A DNA stretch of 64,000 bases from Pseudescherichia sp039594205 (lineage in GTDB: Bacteria > Pseudomonadota > Gammaproteobacteria > Enterobacterales > Enterobacteriaceae), in the NCBI GenBank assembly GCA_039594205.1, contig JBCNNW010000002.1, positions 62,001 through 126,000 on the forward strand. The letters are read 5' to 3'. The notes under the pieces are model-generated. The model saw nothing but the letters and a program-made list of their open reading frames with translations, had not been told where the DNA came from and searched no databases. Positions 1 through 8,225 of this stretch are shown piece after piece; positions within the stretch are counted from its first letter, which is position 1; the number at the start of each line of letters is the position of its first letter. The position numbers were made by a program, and so were the translations under genes.

Positions 1-707
1 GCACCGCGCACGGTGGGATGCAGCACATCACGCTGGCGGAGGAGAACCATCAGCAGATGTGGGACGATACGCTGATGATGACCGTGCTGCCGCTGGCGAA
101 GATCGGCAAACTGCTTAATCGCCCGGAGTATGTTGAAGAGGCGGTGTATCAGTTCCTGCTGCACGTGCAGAACCTGATGGATCGCCAGACCGGTCTCTGG
201 TTCCACGGCTGGAGCTACGAGGGTAACCACAACTTCGCGCAGGCGCGCTGGGCACGGGGCAACAGCTGGCTGACCATTGTGATCCCGGACTTTCTCGAGC
301 TGGTGGATCTGCCGGAAAACAACGCCGTACGCCGTTACCTGGTGCAGGTGCTGAATGCGCAGATCGCCGCCCTGGCGACGTGCCAGGACGACAGCGGCCT
401 GTGGCATACCCTGCTGGACGACCCGCACTCCTACCTTGAGGCGTCGGCCACCGCCGGGTTTGCCTACGGTATTTTGAAAGCGGTGCGCAAGCGCTACGTC
501 GGGCCAGAGTATGCTGAGGTCGCGGATAAAGCGATTAAGGGGATCGTGAATAACATTTCGCCGGAGGGGGAGCTGCTGCAAACCTCCTTCGGGACCGGAA
601 TGGGATCGAACCTGGATTTCTACCGCAATATTCCGCTCACCTCCATGCCCTATGGCCAGGCGATGGCGATACTGTGTTTGACGGAGTACCTGCGGAAATA
701 CTTCTGA
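1..707 (+). CDS. GH105 unsaturated rhamnogalacturonyl/glucuronyl hydrolase, 3' part
   Basis: The frame is open from the window edge, so the 5' end is missing; an internal Met at 18 is probably not the start. The product resembles the glycoside hydrolase 105 family (YteR/YesR), which removes the unsaturated uronic sugar left by rhamnogalacturonan or pectin lyases. Visible family marks are MWDDTL, with the Asp expected to act as general acid, then LWFHGW and WARGNSW, in an all-alpha (alpha/alpha)6-barrel type sequence. No membrane segment or signal is seen in this part. The gene converges on argS, where E. coli has flagellar genes (flhE), so it belongs to an accessory insertion. The KDG-type product would feed Eda and KdgR control, both encoded further along. 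Exact substrate cannot be told. Confidence 0.8.
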   Translation, partial: TAHGGMQHITLAEENHQQMWDDTLMMTVLPLAKIGKLLNRPEYVEEAVYQFLLHVQNLMDRQTGLWFHGWSYEGNHNFAQARWARGNSWLTIVIPDFLELVDLPENNAVRRYLVQVLNAQIAALATCQDDSGLWHTLLDDPHSYLEASATAGFAYGILKAVRKRYVGPEYAEVADKAIKGIVNNISPEGELLQTSFGTGMGSNLDFYRNIPLTSMPYGQAMAILCLTEYLRKYF

Positions 708-711
708 TAAT

Positions 712-740
712 AAAAAACCCGGCGTTGGCCGGGTTTTTTT
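712..740. terminator. Bidirectional intrinsic terminator between GH105 gene and argS
   Basis: CCCGGC and GCCGGG pair around a GTTG loop, with an A-run before and a T-run after, so it can stop both converging genes. Confidence 0.85.
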
Positions 741-750
741 ACATCGATTG

Positions 751-2484
751 TTACATCCGTTCGACGGTCTGGATCCCAAGGGTATCCAGACCCGTCTTCA
801 GCGTTTTTGCGGTCAGCTGCGCGAGCTTCAGGCGGCTCAGACGCGTCTCGTCGCTTTCGGCGGTCAGGATCGGGCAGTGCTCGTAGAAACCAGAGAACAG
901 GCCAGCCAGATCGTAGAGGTAGCTGCACATCACGTGCGGCGTGCCTTCGCGAGCGACCACGTTCAGCGTCTCTTCAAACTGCAGCAGGCGCGCCGCCAGC
1001 TGGGCTTCGCGATCTTCAGTAATCACCACGTTAGCATTTGCCAGCACGCTCTCGTCGATCTCTGCTTTACGGAATACGGAGAGCACGCGGGTGTAGGCAT
1101 ACTGCATGTACGGCGCAGTGTTGCCCTCAAAGGCCAGCATGTTATCCCAGTCGAAGATGTAGTCGGTGGTACGATTTTTGGAGAGATCCGCATACTTCAC
1201 CGCGCCAATACCCACCGCATTAGCCAGCTTTTCCAGCTCGTCTGCAGGCATATCCGGGTTCTTCTCTGCCACCAGACGGCGCGCGCGCTCCAGCGCCTCG
1301 TCCAGCAGATCGGCGAGCTTCACGGTACCGCCGGCGCGGGTTTTAAACGGCTTGCCGTCTTTGCCCAGCATCATGCCGAACATGTGGTGCTCCAGCGGCA
1401 CGCTCTCCGGCACGTAACCGGCTTTACGCACGATGGTCCACGCCTGCATCAGATGCTGATGCTGGCGGGAGTCGATGTAATAGAGCACACGATCGGCATG
1501 CAGGGTCTCATAGCGATACTTCGCACAGGCGATATCGGTTGTGGTGTAGAGGTAGCCGCCATCCTTCTTCTGGATGATGACGCCCATCGGCTCACCCTCT
1601 TTATTTTTGTACTCGTCGAGGAAGACCACGGTCGCGCCTTCGCTCTCGACAGCCAGCCCTTTGGCCTTCAGGTCGGCAACGATGCCCGGCAGCATCGGGT
1701 TATAGAGGCTTTCACCCATCACGTCCTTGCTGGTCAGGGTGACGTTCAGACGATCGTAATTGACCTGGTTCTGCGCCATGGTGATATCCACCAGCTTGCG
1801 CCACATCTGACGGCAGTACTCGTCGCCGCCCTGCAGTTTAACCACGTAGCCACGGGCGCGCTCGGCAAAGGCGGCGTCTTCGTCGTAGTGCTTCTTCGCC
1901 GCACGGTAAAACTCCTCCAGGTCCGCCAGCGCCATCTCGCCCGCGTTCTCCTGCTGCTTAAGCTCCAGGAAGGCAATCAGCATTCCAAACTGGGTGCCCC
2001 AGTCGCCGACGTGGTTGGCGCGGATCACCTTATGACCCAGCAGCTCCAGGGTCCGCACGGAGGCGTCGCCAATGATGGTCGAGCGCAGATGGCCGACGTG
2101 CATCTCTTTGGCTACGTTCGGGGCAGAGTAGTCAACCACAATGGTCTGCGGCTCCGGGCGGGAGAGACCCAGACGATCGGAGGTCAGCGCCTGGTTGACG
2201 TGCTCGGCCAGAAACGCCGGATCGAGGAAGATATTGATAAAGCCCGGACCGGCGATCTCAACCTTGCCGGCAATGCCGTTAAGGTCGAGGTGAGTCAGGA
2301 CCTGCTCAGCAACCTGTCGCGGGGGCATGCCCAGTTTTTTCGCAACCGCCATGACGCCATTGGCCTGGTAGTCACCAAACTGTACTTTTGCTGACTGACG
2401 AACCTGCGGCTCGCAATCCGCAGGCGCGCCTGCGGCAATCAGTGCCTGACTGACTTTTTCTGAGAGAAGTGCCTGAATATTCAC
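751..2484 (-). CDS. argS: Arginyl-tRNA synthetase
   Basis: Class I aminoacyl-tRNA synthetase that charges tRNA-Arg in the cytosol. It has 577 residues, the E. coli length, with the N-terminal Arg-tRNA-synthetase domain (about 1-110), the HVGHLRST version of the HIGH motif near residue 130, and a C-terminal DALR anticodon-binding domain. The start is GTG (complement of 2482-2484), preceded by an AAGG-type Shine-Dalgarno sequence; the protein then begins MNIQALLSEK as in E. coli. It is divergent from yecM and has its own promoter. Confidence 0.97.
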   Translation of the reverse strand: MNIQALLSEKVSQALIAAGAPADCEPQVRQSAKVQFGDYQANGVMAVAKKLGMPPRQVAEQVLTHLDLNGIAGKVEIAGPGFINIFLDPAFLAEHVNQALTSDRLGLSRPEPQTIVVDYSAPNVAKEMHVGHLRSTIIGDASVRTLELLGHKVIRANHVGDWGTQFGMLIAFLELKQQENAGEMALADLEEFYRAAKKHYDEDAAFAERARGYVVKLQGGDEYCRQMWRKLVDITMAQNQVNYDRLNVTLTSKDVMGESLYNPMLPGIVADLKAKGLAVESEGATVVFLDEYKNKEGEPMGVIIQKKDGGYLYTTTDIACAKYRYETLHADRVLYYIDSRQHQHLMQAWTIVRKAGYVPESVPLEHHMFGMMLGKDGKPFKTRAGGTVKLADLLDEALERARRLVAEKNPDMPADELEKLANAVGIGAVKYADLSKNRTTDYIFDWDNMLAFEGNTAPYMQYAYTRVLSVFRKAEIDESVLANANVVITEDREAQLAARLLQFEETLNVVAREGTPHVMCSYLYDLAGLFSGFYEHCPILTAESDETRLSRLKLAQLTAKTLKTGLDTLGIQTVERM

Positions 2485-2556
2485 CGGGATACCTTACGTT
2501 AACGACGCAGCGCGCAAAAAGCCGCCTGCGTCCGGGTGTTGATAAGTAAAGCCGGG

Positions 2557-2585
2557 AGTATACTGCAATTGCCTGCTGCCGTCAG
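2557..2585 (-). promoter_or_regulatory. Probable argS sigma-70 promoter
   Basis: On the minus strand CTGACG (complement of 2580-2585) lies 17 bp from TATACT (complement of 2557-2562), about 75 bp upstream of the argS GTG. The rest of the argS-yecM gap holds no gene. Confidence 0.6.
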
Positions 2586-2729
2586 CCCTGTGAGGACGCG
2601 GGTTTTGCGCAAATAAACGGCAAGCTAATTGTGAATAATCATTCATTTGCCGGACAGAACAATCGACATTTGGTGAGCGTTCGACAACAGGGTAAATTAG
2701 CGGCTTTGCGATAAACGAGGGCGTTAACC

Positions 2730-3296
2730 ATGGCTGACTGGCAGACCATTGACGAATTGCATGATATTTCTGCGGATCTTCCGCGATTTACAAAAATGTT
2801 AACCGAACTTGCCACCCGACTAGGGTTGGATATCACGCCTCTTGAGGCGGATCACATTTCACTGCGCTGCCATCAGAATACCACCGCCGAGCGCTGGCGG
2901 CGGGGCTTTGAGCAGTGCGGTACGCTGCTGTCGGAGAACATCATTAACGGTCGACCAATCTGTCTGTTTAAGCTCTACCAGCCTGTGAAGGTAGCTCACT
3001 GGTCATTTACCATCGTGGAGCTGCCGTGGCCGGGCGAGAAGCGCTACCCCCACGAAGGCTGGGAGCATATTGAGATCGTGCTGCCTGGCGAGCCAGAGAC
3101 CCTGAACGCCCGGGCACTGGCGCTGCTGGCCGATGAGGGATTACGCCAGCCGGGTATTGCCGTTAAAACCAGCTCGCCAAAAGGGGAGCACGAGCGCCTG
3201 CCGAACCCCACGCTGGCAGTAACCGATGGCACGGTAACGGTGAAGTTTCACCCCTGGTCCATCGAGGAGATCGTCGCGAGCGAAAGCGGCGCGTAA
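2730..3296 (+). CDS. yecM: YecM, VOC-superfamily putative metal-binding protein
   Basis: 188 residues, matching E. coli YecM over its length. The family has the vicinal-oxygen-chelate fold with a putative metal site; possible ligands seen here are the His of ADHISLR (about 41) and the His/Glu of WEHIEIV (about 112). No reaction is known. The ATG at 2730 comes after GGGCGTTAACC, a weak ribosome site. It lies 17 bp upstream of cutC and is probably cotranscribed with it. Confidence 0.92.
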   Translation: MADWQTIDELHDISADLPRFTKMLTELATRLGLDITPLEADHISLRCHQNTTAERWRRGFEQCGTLLSENIINGRPICLFKLYQPVKVAHWSFTIVELPWPGEKRYPHEGWEHIEIVLPGEPETLNARALALLADEGLRQPGIAVKTSSPKGEHERLPNPTLAVTDGTVTVKFHPWSIEEIVASESGA

Positions 3297-3313
3297 AAAC
3301 GAGGAGGAGAAAC

Positions 3314-4060
3314 ATGGCTCTGCTGGAGATCTGCTGTTACAGCCAGGCGAGCGCCGGGGCTGCGCAGCTCAACGGCGCGGATCGCATCGAGCTTTGTGCA
3401 GCCCCAAAAGAGGGCGGGTTGACGCCCTCTCATGGCGTCCTGCGGCTGGTGCGTGAGACGGTAACCATTCCAGTGCACCCGATTATTCGACCGCGCGGAG
3501 GCGACTTCTGTTATAGCGACGACGAGTTCAGCGCCATGCTCGACGACGTCAGGCTGATCAAAACGCTGGGTTTTCCAGGCCTGGTTATCGGCGTGCTGGA
3601 TGAAGACGGCAATGTCGATATGAGCCGCATGCAGCAAATAATGCAGGCTGCAGAGGGGATAGCAGTGACTTTTCATCGCGCTTTTGATATGTGCAGAAAC
3701 CCGTATGAAGCCGTTGATAAATTAGGTGATTTAGGCGTATCCCGCATTCTCACCTCAGGGCAAAAAGCGTCTGCAGAAAAAGGACTTTCATTAATTACGG
3801 AACTAAAAGCACGATCCGGTGCTCCAATCATTATGGCTGGTGCTGGTGTTCGAGCCAGCAACCTGCACATGTTTCTCGACGCAGGGGTGGAGGAGGTGCA
3901 TAGCTCTGCAGGAATGTGGACCCCGTCGCCCATGCGTTACCGTCAACAGGGATTGTCGATGTCATCTGACGCGCAGTCGGATGAGTATCTGCGCTATTGC
4001 GTAGACGGTGAAATTGTAGCGGAAATGAAAGCGATGATTACCCGTCATCGTGCGTTCTGA
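3314..4060 (+). CDS. cutC: CutC family TIM-barrel protein (copper homeostasis)
   Basis: 248 residues, full family length, with the opening MALLEICCYS, IRPRGGDFCYS and the C-terminal GAGVRASN segment of CutC. The fold is a (beta/alpha)8 barrel. The name comes from a copper-sensitivity phenotype, but in E. coli that phenotype was traced to the MicL small RNA made from the 3' end of this gene, so the protein's own role is uncertain. A strong ribosome site (AGGAGGAG) precedes the ATG. Codons from about 3700 to 3860 are visibly more AT-rich than the rest, consistent with an internal promoter. Confidence 0.93.
   Translation: MALLEICCYSQASAGAAQLNGADRIELCAAPKEGGLTPSHGVLRLVRETVTIPVHPIIRPRGGDFCYSDDEFSAMLDDVRLIKTLGFPGLVIGVLDEDGNVDMSRMQQIMQAAEGIAVTFHRAFDMCRNPYEAVDKLGDLGVSRILTSGQKASAEKGLSLITELKARSGAPIIMAGAGVRASNLHMFLDAGVEEVHSSAGMWTPSPMRYRQQGLSMSSDAQSDEYLRYCVDGEIVAEMKAMITRHRAF
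3799..3827 (+). promoter_or_regulatory. Candidate sigma-E promoter inside cutC (for MicL)
   Basis: GGAACTA at 3799-3805 is followed after 15-17 bp by TCCAA at 3823-3827, close to the sigma-E pattern GGAACTT-N15/16-TCAAA. Initiation near 3833 would give a transcript of about 312 nt to the terminator at 4144, near the reported E. coli MicL length of about 308 nt. Confidence 0.6.
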
Positions 4061-4144
4061 CCAGTTTTTACCGCACATCATGTCGCCCAATATGATGCTT
4101 GCTTTGTACCAGGCCCCTGCCATTTCAACAGGGGCCATTTTTTT
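3833..4144 (+). ncRNA. micL: MicL small RNA (processed form about 4065-4144)
   Basis: MicL is a sigma-E-dependent small RNA transcribed from within cutC and processed to an 80-nt 3' fragment that represses synthesis of the lipoprotein Lpp. Here the cutC 3' flank carries a candidate sigma-E promoter, a conserved-looking 3' UTR and a strong terminator: GGCCCCTG (4112-4119) pairs with CAGGGGCC (4129-4136), followed by seven T (4138-4144). An 80-nt product ending at 4144 would begin just after the cutC stop codon. The lpp pairing was not tested. The 5' end is inferred from the promoter match. Confidence 0.65.
4112..4144 (+). terminator. Rho-independent terminator of cutC/MicL
   Basis: An 8-bp GC-rich stem (GGCCCCTG/CAGGGGCC) with a 9-nt loop is followed by TTTTTTT. 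Confidence 0.9.
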
Positions 4145-4164
4145 CCTGCATATTTCAAACTGCA

Positions 4165-4260
4165 ACTGTGTTGGCTGCCTCGCTCACACCGGTCACTTAC
4201 CTATGTAAGCTCCCGGCGACTCGCTGCGTTGCCGCCTTGTTGCAGCTTGAACTATTTTGG
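4165..4260. repeat. Probable dispersed intergenic repeat of enterobacteria
   Basis: The stretch starting GGCTGCCTCGCTCACACCGG contains CTTAC-CTAT-GTAAG flanked by CCGG copies, then GTTGCCGCCTTGTTGCAG and GAACTATTTTGG. I recall very similar blocks between genes in several Enterobacterales genomes; this is memory, not a search. No reading frame is evident. It sits where E. coli has the torYZ genes. Confidence 0.4.
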
Positions 4261-4297
4261 AAAAAGTGCAGAAAATTGTAGAAAAATGCAGGGGTTT

Positions 4298-4366
4298 CGT
4301 AGGCCGGGTAAGGCGTAGCTGCCACCCGGCGTTTTCCCCGGTGGCGCTGCGCTTACCGGGGCTACA
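4298..4366. repeat. REP/BIME element pair
   Basis: Two inverted GC-rich REP-like units lie head to head: GTAGGCCGGGTAAGGCGTAG...CCACCCGGC and CCCCGGTGGCGCTGCGCTTA...GGGGCTAC. They separate cutC/MicL from the end of cmoB. Confidence 0.8.
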
Positions 4367-4384
4367 GCTGTTTTTACTACCGCG

Positions 4385-5356
4385 TTACGGCTTTTTCGCA
4401 ATCAACACCGCACGCAGCGGGGCCGGGTAGCCCTCGACTGTCTTGCTCGGGTCGTTGGGATCGAGGAACTCCGCCAGCGACTCGGTGATCATCCAGTCGG
4501 TGCGGCGCTGCTCTTCGGTGGTGGTCTGGCAGACGTCAACGATACGCACATCGACAAAGCCACACTTCTCCAGCCAGTTTTTCAGCGCCAGCGCGGAGGG
4601 GATAAAGTAGACGTTACGCATCTGGGCATAGCGATCGCCGGGGATCAGCACCGTGCGCTCATCGCCCTCAACCACCAGCGTCTCCAGCACCAGTTCACCC
4701 TCGCTCACCAGCTGATCCTTAAGCTGCCACAGATGCTCCAGCGGGGAGCGACGATGATAGAGCACGCCCATCGAGAAGACCGTGTCAAACGCGTTCAGCG
4801 CCGGAAGCTGCTCAATGCCCAGCGGCAGCAGGTGCGCGCGCTGGTCGCCGCCTAACAGCTTGCGCACCGCTTCGAACTGGCAGAGGAACAGTTGAGTCGG
4901 ATCGATACCTACCGCGAGGTGTGCGCCCGCGCCCACCATTCGCCACAGGTGATAGCCGCTGCCGCAGCCGACGTCGAGGATCGTGCGTCCGGCTAAATCT
5001 GAGAGGTGTGGGAGAACGCGCTCCCATTTCCAGTCGGAGCGCCACTCGGTATCAATGTCCACGCCATACAGCGAGAACGGCCCCTTGCGCCACGGCATCA
5101 GGTTACGCAGCAGCGTATCGATGCGTTTGATCTGGCCTGGGCTGAGCGGAGTTTCGCTCTCCGCCGTCACGCTGTGCAGCAGATCGAGCCGATACGGCTG
5201 CATCTCTGGCAGAAACTCTACCGCATTAGTCCACTGCTTAAACTGACCGTGCAGAGCACCGCGCTGCCAGGTCGCAATCTGCGCGGGCAGCGTCTCCAGC
5301 CAGTGGGCGAGGGGGCTTTTGGCAATCTGCTGATAGAAGTCACCGAACTCGATCAT
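4385..5356 (-). CDS. cmoB: tRNA U34 carboxymethyltransferase CmoB
   Basis: Transfers the carboxymethyl group of carboxy-S-adenosylmethionine to 5-hydroxyuridine at tRNA position 34, giving 5-oxyacetyluridine and wider wobble decoding. It has 323 residues as in E. coli, an N-terminal family-specific segment, and a Rossmann methyltransferase core with the nucleotide-binding LDVGCGSGYH near residue 125. Its ATG overlaps the cmoA stop codon (ATGA, 5353-5356), so the two are translationally coupled; CmoA supplies the substrate. Confidence 0.96.
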   Translation of the reverse strand: MIEFGDFYQQIAKSPLAHWLETLPAQIATWQRGALHGQFKQWTNAVEFLPEMQPYRLDLLHSVTAESETPLSPGQIKRIDTLLRNLMPWRKGPFSLYGVDIDTEWRSDWKWERVLPHLSDLAGRTILDVGCGSGYHLWRMVGAGAHLAVGIDPTQLFLCQFEAVRKLLGGDQRAHLLPLGIEQLPALNAFDTVFSMGVLYHRRSPLEHLWQLKDQLVSEGELVLETLVVEGDERTVLIPGDRYAQMRNVYFIPSALALKNWLEKCGFVDVRIVDVCQTTTEEQRRTDWMITESLAEFLDPNDPSKTVEGYPAPLRAVLIAKKP

Positions 5357-6096
5357 GCCGACGCTCCTGCTTTCAACGCCACCAGCGAACCAAAGTTAAA
5401 GCACTGGAACCAGAGCTCGCTATGCTCGAACCCGGCCTGGCGCAGGCGGGCCTTGTGCGTCTCTACGGAGTCGGTGAGCATCACGTTTTCCAGCATGCTG
5501 CGCTTCTGGCTGATCTCCAGCTCGCTGTAGCCGTTGGCACGCTTAAAATCGTGGTGCATGTTGAACAGCAGCTCGCCGGTGGTAGCATCTTCAAAGCTGA
5601 ATTTTTCCGACAGCACCAGCGCGCCGCCCGGATTCAAGCCCTGATAGATGTTATCCAACAGCGCCTGCCGCTCAGCGGGTTCAAGGAATTGCAGGGTAAA
5701 GTTCAGTACCACCAGCGACGCGTTTTCAATGCCGATATGGCGAATATCGCCCTCAATCACCTCAACCGGCGTCGGCGCTTTATAGGCGTCAATATGGCGG
5801 CGGCAGCGTTCAACCATCGCCGGAGAGTTATCCACGGCAATAATTTTACAGCCCGGATGGGCGATATTACGGCGCACGGAGAGCGTAGCCGCGCCCAGCG
5901 AGCAGCCCAGATCGTAGACCTGGGTAGCGGGCTGCACGAAACGCTCCGCCAGCATGCCGATCATTGAGATAATATTTGAGTAGCCGGGAACGGAGCGCTG
6001 GATCATGTCCGGGAAGACTTCGGCTACCCGTTCATCGAATGTCCAGTCACCCAGGCTGGCGATTGGCGCAGAAAAAAGCGTGTCGCGGTGAGACAT
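5353..6096 (-). CDS. cmoA: Carboxy-S-adenosyl-L-methionine synthase CmoA
   Basis: Converts S-adenosylmethionine and prephenate to carboxy-SAM, the donor used by CmoB. 247 residues, matching E. coli CmoA. The SAM-fold glycine motif reads YDLGCSLGAATL near residue 61, followed by IIAVDNSPAM, the acidic residue loop that binds the ribose. It is the upstream gene of a two-gene unit with cmoB. Confidence 0.96.
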   Translation of the reverse strand: MSHRDTLFSAPIASLGDWTFDERVAEVFPDMIQRSVPGYSNIISMIGMLAERFVQPATQVYDLGCSLGAATLSVRRNIAHPGCKIIAVDNSPAMVERCRRHIDAYKAPTPVEVIEGDIRHIGIENASLVVLNFTLQFLEPAERQALLDNIYQGLNPGGALVLSEKFSFEDATTGELLFNMHHDFKRANGYSELEISQKRSMLENVMLTDSVETHKARLRQAGFEHSELWFQCFNFGSLVALKAGASA

Positions 6097-6136
6097 AACG
6101 TAAAAATCCGAGAAAACAAAAGTGGCGTATTGTGCG

Positions 6137-6532
6137 CTAATGCACAGAGAAAACCAACTCCCAGGGCATGAACCAGAGGTTTGCCAGCACCATCAGCACC
6201 AGCGAACACCAGGTGGCGCTCATGCCAGACCGCCGCCAGCGCATCAGCTGGTGATGCAAACCGTAGTAGTGCATCAGGCGACCAACAATCAGCATCAGCC
6301 CGCAGACGTGCACCATCCAGGTTTCCGCGCCGTTCATCTCCATAAACAGCAACAGGATCAGGCCGGCGGGAAGATATTCTACCGCATTGCCGTGAATGCG
6401 GATGGCGATCTGTAGCTCGCTAAAGCCTCCGTCGCCATAGGATACCCGGTACTGCATACGCAGGCGCACAACGTCAAAAGAGAACTTAATCAGCAGCAGA
6501 ACACCCAGCACGGCATACAGCGCGCTTACCAT
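6137..6532 (-). CDS. yecN: YecN, MAPEG-family inner membrane protein
   Basis: 131 residues from the ATG at 6532, matching E. coli YecN from MVSALYA to the end; the frame extends further upstream but that part overlaps yecE and is not conserved. It has the four hydrophobic segments and the central QIAIRIHGNAVEY motif typical of the MAPEG group (membrane-associated eicosanoid/glutathione metabolism). The bacterial function is unknown. It lies between cmoA and yecE on the same strand, with a 53-bp gap to yecE. Confidence 0.92.
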   Translation of the reverse strand: MVSALYAVLGVLLLIKFSFDVVRLRMQYRVSYGDGGFSELQIAIRIHGNAVEYLPAGLILLLFMEMNGAETWMVHVCGLMLIVGRLMHYYGLHHQLMRWRRSGMSATWCSLVLMVLANLWFMPWELVFSVH

Positions 6533-6585
6533 AGAAACTCCATTTAAGCCCGGAAAGGGTACGTCTCTATGATAGCGCGACTGGT

Positions 6586-7404
6586 TCAGAAAAGAGAGGA
6601 TTGTTGCGGAATTGACGGTGCCGAACCTACGGACGGGACGGCATGCTGTAGCGCGGCCCACAGGGTATCGACCAGCACCGGCGCCTCGGCAATATCGGGC
6701 GTATGCAGAAAGAGATAGGGCGTGGTGCTTTTCTCCCAAAGTGCCAGCTTCTCCAGCCAGACGGCAAACAGGGCGCTGTTTTGCGCCATATCGTCGCTGC
6801 CGATAAAGCGAACCATCGGATTTTGCGCCGTTACCACCGCATGCACCGGGACCACCGGTTTCTTGCGCTGGGCTTCAATCACCGCTTCGCTGCGGGGAAG
6901 GGCACTGTGCACCGGACGACTGTCGAGGATCACCCGGTTGACGCCGCGCGCATGCAGGCCGCGGTTAAGCTCTGTTTCCGCATCGCCCTTGGCGAAAAAT
7001 TCCTGATGACGCACCTCTACCCCATAGCGGAAATCCTCAGGCAGACCGTCGAGGAACGCCCACAGGGCGGGCAGATCCTGCGGCGCAAACGAGGCGGGCA
7101 GCTGGAGCCAGTACTGGCCTATCCGCTCCGCCAGCGGGGCCATGCGGCTAAAAAACTCCTCGGTGAGATCGCCGCACTGGCGCAGCCGCGCCTGATGCGA
7201 GATGGTGGCCGGGAACTTAAAGCAGAAGCGAAAGGCGTCGGTGGTCTGGGCGTGCCAGCGCGCCACGATATCGGCCTTTGGCAGGGCATACAGCGTGGTG
7301 TTACCCTCCACGCAGTTAAAGTGGCGGGCGTACGCTTCGAGATCGGTGATGCCAAGGCGCACCCACTTCGGGTGCGACCACTGCGGCAGGCCAATGTAGA
7401 TCAT
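6586..7404 (-). CDS. yecE: YecE, DUF72 family protein
   Basis: 272 residues, equal to E. coli YecE. The DUF72 family has a TIM-barrel fold and no established reaction. Visible conserved elements are IYIGLPQWSHPKW at the start, the VEGNTTLYALP strand, and RYGVEVRHQEFF. The ATG overlaps the yecD stop codon by 4 bp (7401-7404), so it is coupled to yecD. Confidence 0.93.
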   Translation of the reverse strand: MIYIGLPQWSHPKWVRLGITDLEAYARHFNCVEGNTTLYALPKADIVARWHAQTTDAFRFCFKFPATISHQARLRQCGDLTEEFFSRMAPLAERIGQYWLQLPASFAPQDLPALWAFLDGLPEDFRYGVEVRHQEFFAKGDAETELNRGLHARGVNRVILDSRPVHSALPRSEAVIEAQRKKPVVPVHAVVTAQNPMVRFIGSDDMAQNSALFAVWLEKLALWEKSTTPYLFLHTPDIAEAPVLVDTLWAALQHAVPSVGSAPSIPQQSSLF

Positions 7405-7967
7405 AGCGCGGTAAGGATCTCCTCGGTGCTGCGCACCCGGCCAATGCGCGGGAAGATATGCGTAAAGCTGCCCTGATGCTGTTCGCTGCTGGCGGCGCTG
7501 CAGGCGTCCTCTACTACGATCAGGTTAAAGCCCAGCTCCCACGCGTTGCGGGCGGTGGATTCAACGCCGATGTTGGTGGAGATACCGCACAGCACGATGG
7601 TGTCGATACCCCGGCGGCGCAGCTGTAGCTCCAGATCGGTGCCGTAGAAGGCCCCCCACTGGCGTTTAGTCACCTCGATATCGCCGTCGCGCTTGCCGAG
7701 CGCCACCGGATAGTGCCACCACTCCGGCGGCAGGGCGTGGCCACCGATAGGGGCGTCGACGGGCTGCTTGAGCGCCTCGGCGAAATCAGCCGACCAGCCC
7801 ACGCGTACCATCACCACCGGTGCTCCCTTGGCGCGAAACGTCTCCGCCAGCCGCGCGGCACGAGTAACAACCTCATCCGCCGTATGCGGGCCACCGGCAA
7901 ACGGCAGAATACCCTCCTGCAGATCGATAACCACAAGGGCAGTTGTTTTCGCGTTAAGTTCTGGCAT
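7401..7967 (-). CDS. yecD: YecD, isochorismatase-like protein without the nucleophile Cys
   Basis: 188 residues, isochorismatase-like hydrolase fold, matching E. coli YecD. The Asp (VVIDLQEG, D15) and Lys (VTKRQWGAF, K101) of the family triad are present, but the usual nucleophile Cys position in TNIGVESTARNA is Gly134. The same gap exists in E. coli YecD as I remember it, so this is a subfamily property, not a recent mutation. The reaction is unknown and may be absent. It is the first gene of the yecD-yecE pair. Confidence 0.92.
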   Translation of the reverse strand: MPELNAKTTALVVIDLQEGILPFAGGPHTADEVVTRAARLAETFRAKGAPVVMVRVGWSADFAEALKQPVDAPIGGHALPPEWWHYPVALGKRDGDIEVTKRQWGAFYGTDLELQLRRRGIDTIVLCGISTNIGVESTARNAWELGFNLIVVEDACSAASSEQHQGSFTHIFPRIGRVRSTEEILTAL

Positions 7968-8225
7968 GTTAGCTCCTGTTATCTACATCGTTTTGCCCAT
8001 ACAGTAAGCGTAAATGGCGTTAATCCGGGGCACAAATTTTGTTAATTTTTGTGAGCGCAGATGAAAAAGCACGCTGTCAGACTGTAGGTAAAGACCATAA
8101 CTTAGCTATGTATAGAGTAATTATTAATTAAAGTATATATTACCACCTGCAAGTATTCAGAAACTAAATAATTTCTTAATGGAACTAAAGTGCTATTATA
8201 AATCTTTCCATATGGAGGATGGGTA
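7968..8225. other. AT-rich junction upstream of the effector-like gene
   Basis: Base composition drops sharply in GC from about 8050. I see no open frame with a family signature and no tRNA or integrase remnant. A clear GGAGG ribosome site ends the segment (8214-8218). Confidence 0.5.

Noticed and set aside
748..2394. 548-codon frame on the plus strand
   Set aside because: It lies antisense to argS, has no family features (His/Gln/Leu-rich shadow protein) and is a by-product of the GC-rich codon pattern.
2627..2660. Fur-like word GTGAATAATCATTCATTT upstream of yecM
   Set aside because: Only partial agreement with the Fur consensus and no iron-related gene next to it.
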